Position numbers and translations under genes: made by a program. The notes under the pieces are model-generated. The model saw only the letters and a list, made by a program, of their open reading frames with translations. It did no database searches and had not been told where the DNA came from. Below are positions 1-10,002 of a stretch of DNA of 64,000 nucleotides, in pieces. The stretch is from Progne subis subis (taxonomy: Eukaryota > Chordata > Aves > Passeriformes > Hirundinidae): the NCBI GenBank assembly GCA_022316685.1, contig JAKJHU010000038.1, forward strand, positions 665,384 through 729,383, in the 5' to 3' direction. The stretch's first letter is position 1. Each line of letters starts with the position of its first letter.

Positions 1-280
1 TTGCTGTCCGCGAGGTGTGGGAATGGGCAGCAACAGCCGGAGCGGAATGTAAATGGGAGCTAGGCTCAGCTCCCGGGCAAGCCCGGGACAAGCGGGGCCA
101 AGGCGGCGGGGAGCCCGGCTGACCCGGTGCCTCCCTTCCCGCCGGAGACCGAGAGGGCACCCCTCTTGTTCTCGGCGCTCTCCCGCTCTCGGGTTAGCAT
201 CCGCTTACTAAAGAGGCGAACTACGGATTCAAAGACCGAAATAAGATTTATTTTTCGGTTCTCACACCATTTATTCTTTA
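1..280. other. SP9 downstream flank, mixed GC
   Basis: Mixed-composition DNA downstream of SP9. No open frame here resembles a known protein, and the frames crossing it run into the low-complexity tract that follows. Nothing else is seen. Confidence 0.5.
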
Positions 281-368
281 GGGTGTGGTGGTGTGGTTTT
301 TTTGTGGGGTGTTGTGGTTTTTTTTGGTTTTTTGGGGTTTTGTTTTGGTTTGGTTTGGTGTTTTTTTT

Positions 369-424
<56 letters not shown>

Positions 425-425
425 T
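281..425. repeat. G/T-only low-complexity tract with 41-T run and (TG)n end
   Basis: For 145 consecutive bases the plus strand contains only G and T. It begins with irregular GT/GGTTT blocks (281-370), continues as an uninterrupted run of 41 T (371-411) and ends in a short TG dinucleotide repeat (to 425). The opposite strand is therefore pure A/C. The spurious frames across it encode poly-Phe or poly-Lys and are not genes. Confidence 0.95.
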
Positions 426-719
426 AGAAGTTCCCCAGACCATATAATTATCTCCAACATTTACGAAAGAATGGTGTCATTTATTTTCAAAATAGGTGAC
501 ACGCTTTCTATTTTCTTGGTTAAACGAACCGGTTCTGCGGCCCGGAGCTGCTCCCTTCCTCGTTTCTGGGGAGTCTCTAAGTGATGGACGTTTTCTGACC
601 CGAAGGGGCAAAGGCAATGCAAAAAGGTCCTTGATCACTGAGCTGAGAATTGTAACCCCGGCCTGGCAGAAACTGGACCTGGATGGTGTCCTTTGAAGTG
701 TTTTATTATAAATCGAAAA
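426..719. other. SP9 downstream flank, nothing recognised
   Basis: Unremarkable mixed sequence between the G/T tract and the GC-rich island. No gene, repeat or clear motif was recognised. Confidence 0.4.
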
Positions 720-1115
720 CAAAGATGACTTCTGCCCAGCACCCCGCGCGGGTGCATTCCTGCGCAGCCCCCAGGCCGCCCGGCAGGGAGGAGAGACGGG
801 TCCCGCCGCCCGGCCCGCTCTGTGTGTTACCGCCGCCCGAGCGCGTCCCCCGCGCTCGCTCCCCTCCCCTGCCCGCCGGGAAACCCGCGGCGCCCGGCCG
901 GGGGCGGGAGGAAAGACACCTTGCCGGGATGCTTTTGTCCGGGAAAATTCCGGAGCGGCTCTCGGGGAAGGTGCTATCGGCAGCTGTGATGCGAGGTGCC
1001 TCTCCCGGGAGGCTCCCTTCCCCCGGCCCGCGGAACGGCCCGCCGGGCTCCCGCCGCCACCCCAGGGCACAGGCGGTGTCGGCGCTGCCCGGCCGCTTTT
1101 GTGCAACAGTGGCGC
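720..1115. promoter_or_regulatory. GC-rich, CpG-dense island downstream of SP9
   Basis: About 400 bp that is strongly GC-rich with many CG dinucleotides, flanked on both sides by AT-rich DNA. It has no splice-linked open frame that resembles a protein. CpG islands outside promoters are common around developmental transcription-factor genes, so a link to SP9 regulation is an inference. It could instead be the promoter of an unannotated non-coding transcript. Confidence 0.5.
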
Positions 1116-1221
1116 GGAGGAGGTGGGACGCGGTTATTAGTATTCACGGCAGATGTATTTTCTTTAACGCAACGTCTTTATTCCAGTTGGTGGCCGACAG
1201 CAGAATCCGTTTCCCGATGCT

Positions 1222-1849
1222 ATTTGCATTCCCTGTTTTACGGGGGATTAAAATATTTGTATTCATCCAATCTGTACCGGCCAGAGTAAATTAACTTTTT
1301 TTTTCCGCCCTCACCCTTTTTTTTTTTTTTTTTTAATAACACAATTATCTCATTTAACATTTTGCCTTTAAAAAATACTGTGGCTGTTAGGTTGGTGGTC
1401 AGGAGACAAAGGGAGTGAAAATAATTTTCATTTCAATAATTGCCTTCTGGTCAATTTAACTGTGCCTTATTTTGAAAGAGCCTGTCTAAATGAGATTCCT
1501 GTCCCAAATGTGTTCCCAGGCCTTAGCCCAGCCTTTAATTATTCCTGAGTTTTTTTCTTCAGAATAAGACGCTGCACTGAGTAATCACAAAGAAGTCAGA
1601 GAGCATCCTTGAACCTTTTCAATAGCAAAGCCACTGATATTCAAATAACATGCAAGGACCATTTGACTGCATGGGGACATAAGCATTTCCAATTCACTAT
1701 TTGCATAGATCAACTGTCTTTGAAAAGGAAAGGAGCAGTTGTCTTCCATAACATTAAAAAGCCTAGTTATCAAATCAAGTGCTTAGTTTGGGGCTTTTAA
1801 AACGTTTACATTTTATCTTAGGTTGCCCTTTACCGTTTGACATGCAAAT
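1222..1849. promoter_or_regulatory. Cluster of three perfect POU octamers
   Basis: ATTTGCAT occurs at 1222-1229 and 1699-1706, and its reverse complement ATGCAAAT at 1842-1849. This is the consensus octamer bound by POU-domain (Oct/Brn) factors. The surrounding 1.58-2.09 kb is AT-rich with homeodomain-type sites, including TAATTA at 1974-1979. The motifs are directly visible; enhancer function for SP9 is inferred and would need conservation or chromatin data. Confidence 0.4.
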
Positions 1850-2977
1850 TTGGTGCAGTTAATTTGGACAATTAAAAGGATCTTCAAGGGAGCTTTGTCA
1901 CCGAGAATATTCGGAGTTTTCCCCGTGGACCAGCTGAGATAAAGTTGGCCAGAACAAATGATGTCTAGGAGATTAATTAGATATTTGATAAGACATGAAT
2001 CCCTAATAAGGGAATACAAGGCACAGGGGGCTGCTGTGTGCTCTAAGTCAAAATTAATAACATTTAACAAGATTTTCATTTAGGCATGAAATGTCTTTTC
2101 CGGAGTATTGACTCTAGCGATTTATTCCCCCGAGATCACCTCCCAGCCTAGGCAGTCTTGTGGCGCTGAAGGCTTTTAAAATTAAATAAATAGTTCCTCA
2201 GCACAGTTTGCCTTCACTCGATTTTGGGGACAGCTTCACCAAAGACACTTAGGTCTCAGCATGGTTTCCGGCTGTAGCAGGGCTCGGACTTTTTTGTTTG
2301 TTTGTTTTGGTGGCGCTTTTTTTTTTTTTTTTTTTTAAGTAAATCAAAGCAAAGGCGGTTTGAAAAGAGCGAGCAGAGTGGTTCAGTGTGCCTGGCTCGG
2401 GAGCCAGTCCCATCCCCTCCCAGCTATATCATTGCTGGCTGTATTTTTAATCACAGTGACTGTAAGGACGATGGAAAGGGGTGCGAGGGCTCCCACTAAA
2501 AAAGTGGTCCCACCGAGGACTAGGCGGGGGGGAAGGAGGGGACACGAAAAAGAACAAACCCGTGAGTATATTGTTCAGAGTCCTTTAATAATACCAAAAT
2601 GAAAATATGTCAAGATTTTTTTCCATACAGATAAACGCATTTAATTTCTTTAAGAGACCTTAACTTACGTGTATTTGAGTGAAGTGTTAACTCAACATTT
2701 TAAATATCTTTTACATATATACTGACTTCCACAAAGTGCATCAGAAATTTAAAAAAAAAAAAATAATAATAATCAGAATCCCAAAACCTCCCTGAATTTC
2801 AGGAATTCACCAATTAAAAAAAAAAATTCCCCAAACCCTCTATCAGATCAACATTTACAAGAAAAATAAGGGAACACGATCTGGTTTGTTTTTTTTTTTT
2901 TCCTGTTTTTCTTCTTTTTTGAACCCTATTTATACAGATGTTTATGAGATACAGAGGGACTGTCTAATAGTTGAAGT
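1850..2977. other. AT-rich flank 3' of SP9 with short homopolymers
   Basis: Mostly AT-rich DNA with runs of T near 2318-2336 and runs of A near 2750 and 2817. The first 250 bp continue the homeodomain-motif-rich stretch. The part nearest SP9 may belong to a longer 3'UTR if the polyadenylation signal at 2978 is not the only one used. No other gene is visible. Confidence 0.4.
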
Positions 2978-2983
2978 TTTATT
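2978..2983 (-). terminator. Candidate SP9 polyadenylation signal AATAAA
   Basis: TTTATT on the plus strand reads AATAAA on the SP9 strand, 234 bases past the stop codon. It is the first canonical hexamer after the stop that I found. More distal signals could be used instead, so the true transcript end is not fixed. Confidence 0.45.
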
Positions 2984-3216
2984 TCTCACCTTAAGCCTCT
3001 CTTAGGATGCTTGCCTTCCAACAGAAAGAGAAAAGGGAAACAGAAGAAAGTGTCACTCGGTACCTACTGGCCGGGCGGGGCGGGGGCCGCGCCTCTCCGG
3101 CCCCGCCGTCCCCCGGCCCGCCCCCGCTGCGGCGCGGGGCGCCGTGCGCGGCGGGGCTGCTCGCGTCCCTCCGGCCGGCGCGGGGCACAGTCCGAGCGGC
3201 TCCGGCGGCGCTGCCC
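2984..3216 (-). other. SP9: SP9 proximal 3' untranslated region
   Basis: Sequence between the SP9 stop codon and the first AATAAA on the minus strand. It is GC-rich next to the coding region and becomes AT-rich toward the signal. Assigned as 3'UTR by position only. Confidence 0.45.
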
Positions 3217-4569
3217 CTAGGAGTCGCCGGGCCCCGCGGTAGGTTCCTTGCCCGGTCCGCGGGCGCCGGCTCCCACCCCCTCGTGCAGGATGAGGTCGGG
3301 GGACTCGGAGCGCGGCGTTTCCAGGTTGCTGGCGTCCGTGTCGCTGTCGCTGCCCTTTTTGCCCCCGCCGCCCCCGTTGTGCGTTTTGATGTGTTTGCTC
3401 AGGTGATCGCTTCGCATGAAGCGCTTGTTGCAGACGGGACAGGCGAAGCGCTTCTCTCCCGTGTGAGTCCGCAGGTGCCGCTGCAGCTCGTCGGAGCGGG
3501 TGAAGCGCTTCCCGCAGAAGAGCCAGTTGCAGACGAAGGGCCGCTCGCCCGTGTGCCAGCGCAGGTGCGCCTTCAGGTGCGAGGTCTTGCCGTAGACCTT
3601 GCCGCAGCCGGGGATGTGGCAGCTGTGCAGCCCCTTGCGCCGCAGGCTGGCCCCCGCCGGCCCCAGCCGCTCGGCCTCCTGGCAGTTGGGGCAGTCGCAG
3701 GTGGCGCGGCCCGAGTAGCGGCGGGCGGAGCGGGCCGAGCCGCCTCCGGCAGCGGCGGCCGCGGCGCCCGAGATCATGGCGCTGGCCGCCGCCACCGCCG
3801 CGCTGGAGTCCGTATAGGAGGGCAGCACGGGCTTGAAGCCCTCCTGGGTGAGCAGGTGCTGGCTGGTGGAGAGCAGGTGCGAGGCGGCCGTGGAGCCCAG
3901 GCCGGTGGAGCTGAAGGCGGAGTGGGTGAGGGAGCTGAAGTCGGGGTTGTAGGTGCCCAGTTGGGAGTGCAACGAGGCCTGGGGGGCGCCCGAGTGCAGC
4001 GAGCTCTGCAGCCCCCCCGCCGGGTTCTGCACCTCGAGCCAGGAGCCCGGGTTGGTGTGCACATCCCACCAGGAGGAGGCCGCTCCGTTGGCCACCTCGC
4101 CCGCCGAGAGCGTGGAGTGGAAGCCCGACTTGTACCAGGACTCGTAGGGGTGCGCCATGCCCACCCGCGGGTAGAGGCTCTCGGCCGCCGAGCTGTGCAC
4201 TTTGGAGATGAAGGCCGACTGCCCGCCGGGCTCCTGCGGGGACACGCCCGCCGCCGCCGAGTTGGAGAAGAGGCCGCCGTAGTCGCTGCTGAAGGCCGAG
4301 GAAGTGGGCGAGGTGGAAGCCAGGCAGAAGGCGCTGTTGGCGGTGCCCGTGCCACTGGCCAGTCCGTTGGAACCCCTACTCGTGGCCACCGTGAAGCCCG
4401 AGAGGCTGGAGCCCAGGTTGCAGCTGGAGGTGGAGCGTTTCCAGGGGTGGAAGCCCCCTTTGGCGAAGGCGCTAGACTCGGGCAGGGTGGTCAGGGGACT
4501 GGTGTTGCCGATCTTGTTGCAGGTGGCGGCCAGCATGGCCAGGGGGGTCGTTCCAAATCTCGGCTCTTC
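3217..4569 (-). CDS. SP9: SP9 coding exon 2
   Basis: This exon carries codons 8-457 and the stop. The acceptor is a pyrimidine stretch ending CAG at 4572-4570 on the minus strand; the exon opens in frame with [11 protein letters not shown] before the internal methionine at 4536. Those eleven residues complete the SP box and match the SP9 family, so the internal methionine is not the true start. Confidence 0.93.
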   Translation of the reverse strand, partial: EEPRFGTTPLAMLAATCNKIGNTSPLTTLPESSAFAKGGFHPWKRSTSSCNLGSSLSGFTVATSRGSNGLASGTGTANSAFCLASTSPTSSAFSSDYGGLFSNSAAAGVSPQEPGGQSAFISKVHSSAAESLYPRVGMAHPYESWYKSGFHSTLSAGEVANGAASSWWDVHTNPGSWLEVQNPAGGLQSSLHSGAPQASLHSQLGTYNPDFSSLTHSAFSSTGLGSTAASHLLSTSQHLLTQEGFKPVLPSYTDSSAAVAAASAMISGAAAAAAGGGSARSARRYSGRATCDCPNCQEAERLGPAGASLRRKGLHSCHIPGCGKVYGKTSHLKAHLRWHTGERPFVCNWLFCGKRFTRSDELQRHLRTHTGEKRFACPVCNKRFMRSDHLSKHIKTHNGGGGGKKGSDSDTDASNLETPRSESPDLILHEGVGAGARGPGKEPTAGPGDS

Positions 4570-5305
4570 CTGCGGGAAGAGACAAAGCCGGCTCGTCAGC
4601 CTAACCCTCGGACACCTCGCCAGGCTCCCGCGGGGACACGGCAGTGCGGGTAGAACCGAGGCGCAACGAGCGGTACCGCGGAAAAGTTTTCTTTTATTTT
4701 AGAGGAAGGCTCCAGCCCTGCCACGCTCAGCACAACTCGTTTTCCGCCGGGGACCGGTCTCATCGCCCGAGAGATTTACATCGCAATCGGATCCCGACGG
4801 GGACAAGCGACACGCGTGTTCCGAGAGGGCTGCTCGGGCGTACCGCCGTTAAACCAAAAATCCCGTGGGAACGAAATGCGGCGTCTCCTCGAGCAACCGT
4901 ACAGGAGCGACGGAAAAAAAGACACGGTAGCAAGGCGAGCAGCGTGCGGAGCCTTCAGACTGTCGCCTCGTGCAACGCCGGGCCGGCGAAAATCTTTGGA
5001 AATCGAGCGTTGTTCGAGTTAAAACAAACAAACAAAAAAATCCCAAACCAACAACTAAACAAAAGAAAGCAGAAGCGGCACGGCTTCTCTCCGGCCCAGC
5101 GGGTTTTCAGGCTAAACTCTTTGGGAACGACCCGATGGGCAGCCCGCAATGAAATCCCCCGAGGAGGGCCGAGATCGCGTCCCATCCGCGGGTCCACGCA
5201 ATTTGCGCAAGGGGCAGCCACAACGCGGCGGCGACGACAGTTTTTCCAGGGGGAAGCCGCGAGGAAGCGCGCGGAGCGACTTACCCCGAGGATAGACGTA
5301 GCCAT
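3217..5305 (-). CDS. SP9: Transcription factor Sp9 (two coding exons)
   Basis: Sp9 is a nuclear zinc-finger activator of the Sp/KLF family that binds GC/GT boxes and acts in limb ectoderm and ventral forebrain. The coding sequence joins 5305-5285 to 4569-3217, giving 457 residues (the human protein is about 484; the difference looks like shorter Ala/Gly runs). In order: N-terminal SP box with the ATCNKIG core (residues 13-27); a long Ser/Ala/Gly-rich region; the Buttonhead box CDCPNC (about 297-306); and three C2H2 fingers with ligands near C324/C329/H342/H346, C354/C359/H372/H376 and C384/C387/H400/H404. The acidic, Ser-rich tail contains SDSDTD. The paralogue SP8 is excluded by the N-terminus and tail as I recall them, and by the adjacent OLA1. 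I see no frameshift or missing ligand. Confidence 0.95.
4570..5284 (-). other. SP9: SP9 intron 1 (715 bp, phase 0)
   Basis: A strong GTAAGT donor (5284-5279) follows the seventh codon, and the acceptor CAG ends at 4570. The intron is phase 0, so exon joining leaves codons intact. It is GC- and CpG-rich like the promoter, consistent with a CpG island extending across the start of the gene. Confidence 0.85.
5285..5305 (-). CDS. SP9: SP9 coding exon 1 (seven codons, MATSILG)
   Basis: The minus-strand ATG at 5305-5303 has G at -3 and G at +4, a strong initiation context. It encodes MATSILG and runs directly into a consensus GTAAGT donor. This short first coding exon matches the known SP9 N-terminus and is easily missed because it is only 21 bases. 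Confidence 0.9.
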
Positions 5306-5760
5306 AGCACGTCCGTGGGCTGGGCGGTGGGGCGGAGGGGACGGCGCTCGGTGAGCGCCCCGCGCTGCCCGGCGGCACTAAGGACACTCCGGCGCGGCGG
5401 GGCCAAACTCTGCCTAAGTGCGGGCAGCGCCCGCTTTGAAGTACCGCTGGCGGCGGCGCTCGCCCAATGAGGGCGCGGGCGGAGCGGCCCGGAGCGGCCC
5501 GGCAGCCAATCAGGCTGCGCGGAGGTGCCGGCGCCGGGGCGCGGGGCGCGTGCCAGTCAGCGCGCGCGGAGAAAACTCCCCGCTCCGGCCCGCGGCGGCC
5601 GCGCCGCAATTACCGCCGGCCCCCGCGCCCCGGGCCGCGCCTCCCGCAGGGCCGCCGCTCCCGCCGGGGGAGCGGGGCGAGCCGCAGAGGGCGGGAGTCG
5701 AGAGCGAGGTCAGAGCCGGCGGACGGCCGGTGTCACGCCTGACGCCGCTCCGCCGTCTTC
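5306..5760 (-). promoter_or_regulatory. SP9 CpG-island promoter and 5'UTR
   Basis: Extremely GC- and CpG-rich DNA immediately upstream of the SP9 start. Two CCAAT pentamers on the plus strand (5464-5468 and 5506-5510, reading ATTGG toward SP9) lie 42 bp apart and about 160-205 bp upstream of the ATG, the typical spacing of NF-Y sites. A ten-base direct duplication (GGAGCGGCCC twice, 5481-5500) lies between them. No TATA box is visible, so initiation is probably dispersed. The transcription start cannot be fixed from sequence. Confidence 0.75.
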
Positions 5761-7039
5761 TGTAAACTGTGCGGGAGGTGTCCGATGCCCCGCTTCTGGT
5801 GTAGTCACCTGCGATCCTCGCGGCCCGTAAACCATACCTGCGTCGCTTTTATTCAACAGGCCCTTCGCCTCCTTTTCGGGCCATTTGGGAGCTGTGCGTC
5901 TTGGATACAAATAACCTAACAGTGCCTAATGACGTTCTGTGAAAACACGTTAGATTTTTTTTGTTTTCTTTACTAAATGCCAGAAGTGATTTCGTGAGCG
6001 ACGTATTTCCTACTTTCATTGCAAAAGGAACTGAGGAGGCTTTGTGGTTGTATAAAGTGCCAAAAAAATCTAAAGGCAGGGAACCGCCAGGCATCCATCT
6101 CTTTGCTCTTGTACCAGGGCGGGAGAGGGGACTAGGGGCATTTGTCGCTTAAGATAGAGGATATTATTTTACAGAGTAATCGCCAGCAAAACACTTTGAA
6201 AGTCAAATTCGCAGCCTGCAGCACGTTTTTCAAGTCTCATATACTCCCGTGGAAGCAGTGCTGCTAATAGCAGACGGCTTGCTCCCTCCTAGTAGTGCTA
6301 AGGCGCTGCTGGAATAAGCCTCCCTAGCACTTGCTTGTGGCCTCTGCACTGTGTACACTCCATGCACCCAGTGAGCGACAGAGATTTTACCTGCTCTCTG
6401 CATAGGCGAAATGTAAGTCCAAACCTCGGCTCCTCAATGTCTTGCAAGCTAGTCCCTTTGATTTGTAATTATTGGAGGCTTCTTAAGTAATTGGCTAGAA
6501 CTTGCCCGTACTGTGCCCGCGGAAGATCAATAGGCGTGCAACTTTTCATCATCGCAGTCGGCTCTGTGAGAATGGGAACAGGAGCTTTTCCCTGTCCTTT
6601 TTGCCGTTCCCAGTGCAGCTGAGTACAATTCTGAACCAGAAATATGATGAGTGCGTTCAAGCAATGCCGGGCCCTTGCTCTGCATTTCAGTCAATATTTC
6701 CTTCTCGGTGCCGCCTCAGCCATCCAGTGTAAAACCTAGCAGATGCAAAATAGGCATCGCTTAGGAGCAAGATGGAGAAACCGGGAATTTAAGATGATGA
6801 TTTCTCTTTTCTTTACATGTTTATATATTTATAGATCTATTTATGTGTGCGCTTAAATAAGGTGGGCATTGCGGTTTTTTTCTACATTGTGTTATGCAAT
6901 CTATAGGACGACTGCCATGCTAGGAAGGATGTCCCTGGAGATTATCTTTTATTTAAACGTCTAAGGCTATTTTCAAAGGGCGCTCGCCTTTTTGTCGCCG
7001 CGTATTAAACAGAGTCGGGGCAGTAGGAGAAAATACTGT
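5761..7039. other. SP9 upstream flank, no gene seen
   Basis: Mixed to AT-rich sequence upstream of the SP9 promoter. Open frames are short, with no splice-linked family resemblance and no recognised transposon. Being within 2 kb of the promoter it could hold proximal regulatory sites, but no single motif cluster stands out. Confidence 0.4.
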
Positions 7040-7460
7040 TCTGGGCTTAATTCTTTCCACATTGACTCGCAGCCGGCGCAGGGGTCCGGGTAGTGCGGGG
7101 CAAACCCTTCCCTCGAAAGGTCTGCCCGGAGCACATCCTGAGCGGCGGCTGTACCCGGGGAGCTGGAGCGCTCGGCGGGTGGAGGCGGCAGAAAGGCGGT
7201 GGCGGGGGGAGCGACATAACCCCCACGGGTGAGGCGAGGAGTCCGACAGGGGCACCCGGGAGCCATCGCCCAACAGGTGACTCCTTCCTTCCGTCCTTCC
7301 TTCCTTCTTCCTTTCCTCCGGGGGAAATCCGCGCCTTCCCTTCCCAGGAGCCTGCCGTGGTGGTCGTCAAGTGGCAGAGCGGCGCTTCTGGCCAACCCCA
7401 GGGCGGCGGGGGGAGAGGGTCTTTCCTCTCATCCTGGGGAAAGTCATCAATAAAATACGG
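7040..7460. promoter_or_regulatory. GC-rich island upstream of SP9
   Basis: Roughly 420 bp of CpG-dense, GC-rich DNA in AT-rich surroundings, about 1.7-2.2 kb upstream of the SP9 start. It contains a nearly pure pyrimidine CTTCC tract (7281-7319, one G). No credible coding frame. It may be a second SP9 promoter, a polycomb-type island, or the promoter of a non-coding RNA; sequence alone does not choose. Confidence 0.45.
7281..7319. repeat. Polypyrimidine (CTTCC)-type tract
   Basis: Thirty-nine bases with only C and T except for a single G at 7293, arranged as irregular TTCC tetramers. Such tracts can form triplex DNA; here it is simply noted as a simple repeat inside the GC-rich island. Confidence 0.85.
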
Positions 7461-7789
7461 CTGGAAGGCAGATCGAGAGCGTGACGTTTAGAAATGTTGC
7501 CTCTACATCAGCGAGTAAAGGCATCCGCTGCCCGCTTGCGCTCCCACAGCAAAGTAGGGATTCTGCTGTGCCTGAAGACCGGCGGGCGGATCTGCCTGCC
7601 GCACATCCATCTCCTCTCCCCTTTGTAGTCGGAAAAGTAACTAAAACCCTCAGGAACGAGGCAGGCGGTGGAAAGGCTAAGCGAATGGCGGCGGAAGGGG
7701 GAATGCTGCTAAAATCTTTAGGGGGTCAAGTATTTTCTGACAGATTTTTTTCATACTCCAAAAATCGAGTTTTTAAACAAAGATCAATG

Positions 7790-8320
7790 TGTTATGCTAA
7801 AGTGTTGAGCTGACTGTTAAAACATTTGGGGGGATAATGACAATGTAACAAAGGCCTGGTTTGGAGTGAATCATCACCCTTTTAAAAGTTAAAGCAATTT
7901 TCAGGAGAATAGCTTTCAGCAAATGCTTTACATTATTCAAAACGGCCAAATAATGCTCTATTATAGAGCCTGAATGCTGCCAGTCAGCCCATAAGTGCAA
8001 TTTGTGCAAAGGCTCGGTGCCTTATCTCCACTTCTTTATAAAGAGGTGAATATAAAACAATTTCTTCCAAACCCAGACAGAGAGCACGAAAATTGCTTCC
8101 CTTTCTGCAATCAGGGCAATTTAACTGGAGTGCAATTAGCACTATTAAATGTCGATTCTGCATAAACAAATCTGACTAAGAAGCGAAAGTGGGGTGAGAA
8201 CCTCATATAAACTGAAACTGATTTTTTAAAATTATGTATCCGGGTCCTTTACAATTGATCCGTGACGTTTTCATCTCAGAATATATTTACATCATAAATA
8301 CATTACAGTATAAACCAACA
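7790..8320. promoter_or_regulatory. Candidate conserved non-coding element upstream of SP9
   Basis: AT-rich but complex, non-repetitive sequence with a high density of homeodomain-like and palindromic sites, for example GTGCAATTAGCAC at 8130-8142. Its texture resembles vertebrate developmental enhancers. This is judged by eye, with no alignment, so confidence is low. Confidence 0.3.
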
Positions 8321-8324
8321 TAAA

Positions 8325-8327
<3 letters not shown>

Positions 8328-8369
<42 letters not shown>
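8328..8369. repeat. Poly(A) tract, 42 bases
   Basis: An uninterrupted run of A. No AATAAA lies just upstream and no retrocopy is recognisable to its left, so it is treated as a homopolymer rather than a retrotransposed tail. Confidence 0.95.
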
Positions 8370-8371
<2 letters not shown>

Positions 8372-8865
8372 AACTCAATATGAATGGTAATAAAGAATAG
8401 CCTAATTAAATGCAACAGTTCACTTTCTTTGAACAATATTGTTTCCCATCTTCTCTCTACGAGTGTCTTTTGATCTGTGCAACTACTAAAGTTGCTGTCT
8501 TTAAGAGGCAGAGCTGGGAAACAATTCGTTCATTACAGATGGTTGGGAAGCTCCTGGGTTTATATTCAAGAGCATCAGATGAAATGGCTCGTCTGTTTAA
8601 AAAGAGCTCTGGGAAAGAGCTGCCAAATATTTTCCAAATAAATCGATTTAGCAGCAGTTAAATGTAAGGTTGCTGTACGATTTCCCCTGCATTCTAGGGG
8701 GGGCACGGAGTTTTACCCATGGATGTTACGGGTGGGAAGGGGGCAAACCCTTCCAAGTTTACGAGAAGCAGCCTAATTTTCTGCCAAACAGAAGGGACAT
8801 GGGCAGGAAACAGGCAAACTGCTCATTGCCGAGATAAATAATTGCGTCCTGCCAGATTTTTTTGA
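8370..8865. other. Intergenic, nothing recognised
   Basis: Mixed AT-rich DNA with an 83-codon open frame that lacks family resemblance or coding character. No repeat family is identified. Confidence 0.4.
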
Positions 8866-8887
8866 TTTTTTTTTTTTTTTTTTTTTT
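8866..8887. repeat. Poly(T) tract, 22 bases
   Basis: Simple homopolymer of 22 T, with another short T run just before it. Confidence 0.9.
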
Positions 8888-9599
8888 AGCAACAGTTCTT
8901 CCGTGCGAAACCCCCTCCCCCCCTCAATTACACTGTTCATTTACGTGATCTAGAAGCCAGCATTGATTATCAGAGCAACTCAGGGGGGTACCTGGTGATA
9001 AATTAATAACTTCAGTAAGGAAAAGGCTTCCCCACTTTTCTGTCCAAGACTAGATACTACAAGGGGGAAGGATATATAGAGACAGTGTTAAAATACAGAC
9101 CTTGGTGCCTGTTGAGTCCCCTGAATTCTTTCCACTATAGAGTTTTTCATTTGTGGGTAAAGATGAAGTGCAGCTTTTGATTAGAGGAAAATCTTTTATC
9201 GTTAATAAAAAGGGAATGAGCACTGGGATCAAATAGATCATGGAAATTAAATGAAAATTATGGCACTCTTCCACAATTTCTGCTTGATCTTTCATATGAT
9301 GTTTGTTACGTGGTGCACTCCCCTCTCCTCCTGCCCCCTGCACACTGAGCCCCGAGGTGGAGCATCAGGCTGGGCTTTCATCTTTTCTCGATCTTTAAGG
9401 TGACACTGTTTAGGAGTAGCAGGGAGACCCGTATTACTCTGTGTTTAAAAATCTGCACAATAGTTTCAGAAATCCTGTCGCTTACTGAACGCAGTCAAAA
9501 GCGTGTCTTTGGAATTAATTCTCTTCTGCTAAATTAATTTGGACCGTGTATTTTAAAGCTCCCCTGTTCTGTTTATCTCAGCCGGAGACACGTTAACAA
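8888..9599. other. Intergenic, nothing recognised
   Basis: AT-rich sequence with scattered homeodomain core motifs but no gene, RNA or repeat that I can support. Confidence 0.35.
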
Positions 9600-10002
9600 T
9601 TCAAGGGAAGACTAGTGTCAAAGGAAGGAAGGTGACTGCAGACTGGATGATGATTTTAATTACTACAATTATTGGGAGATTATTCAACAGCATCGTGGAT
9701 TTGTTTTCTGCCTTGGTAGGAAAGTCTGAGGAACATTGTGCGAGGAGCATTGTACGAGGATTTTACCTCTTGGTTCACATGCTTTCCAGCGCTGTTACGA
9801 TGTATAGGTTAGGCGTGACAAGCTCAGACCGCAGCAGGTTGGAAATTCAGCCAGTTCTAGCGTTCAGAAAGCTTTCTTAAAACGCAGGTGTTTCTAAATA
9901 GAAAGAGTTTAATTAGTAAACGCTTGGACCCATCGTTTATAGAGCGTAAAACCGCCTTTCCACACGAGTCCATTAAAGCAGCTCTGCTGACTCGGTAATG
10001 AG
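9600..10002. promoter_or_regulatory. AT-rich motif block beside CpG island
   Basis: Contains two TAATTA homeodomain sites (9657-9662 and 9910-9915), the core bound by DLX/LHX-class factors, and leads directly into the CpG island at 10 kb. A regulatory role is inferred from motif content and position only. Confidence 0.3.

Noticed and set aside
66..460. Poly-Lys and poly-Phe open frames
   Set aside because: They only translate the G/T-only tract on each strand.
3007..4653. A 548-codon plus-strand open frame opposite SP9
   Set aside because: It is Gly/Ala/Arg-rich, mirrors the GC-rich SP9 coding exon on the other strand, and resembles no protein family; it is an antisense shadow.
3217..5305. 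Assignment of the zinc-finger gene to SP8
   Set aside because: Fingers are nearly identical between paralogues, but the MATSILG/EEPRFG start, the tail and the OLA1 neighbour fit SP9.
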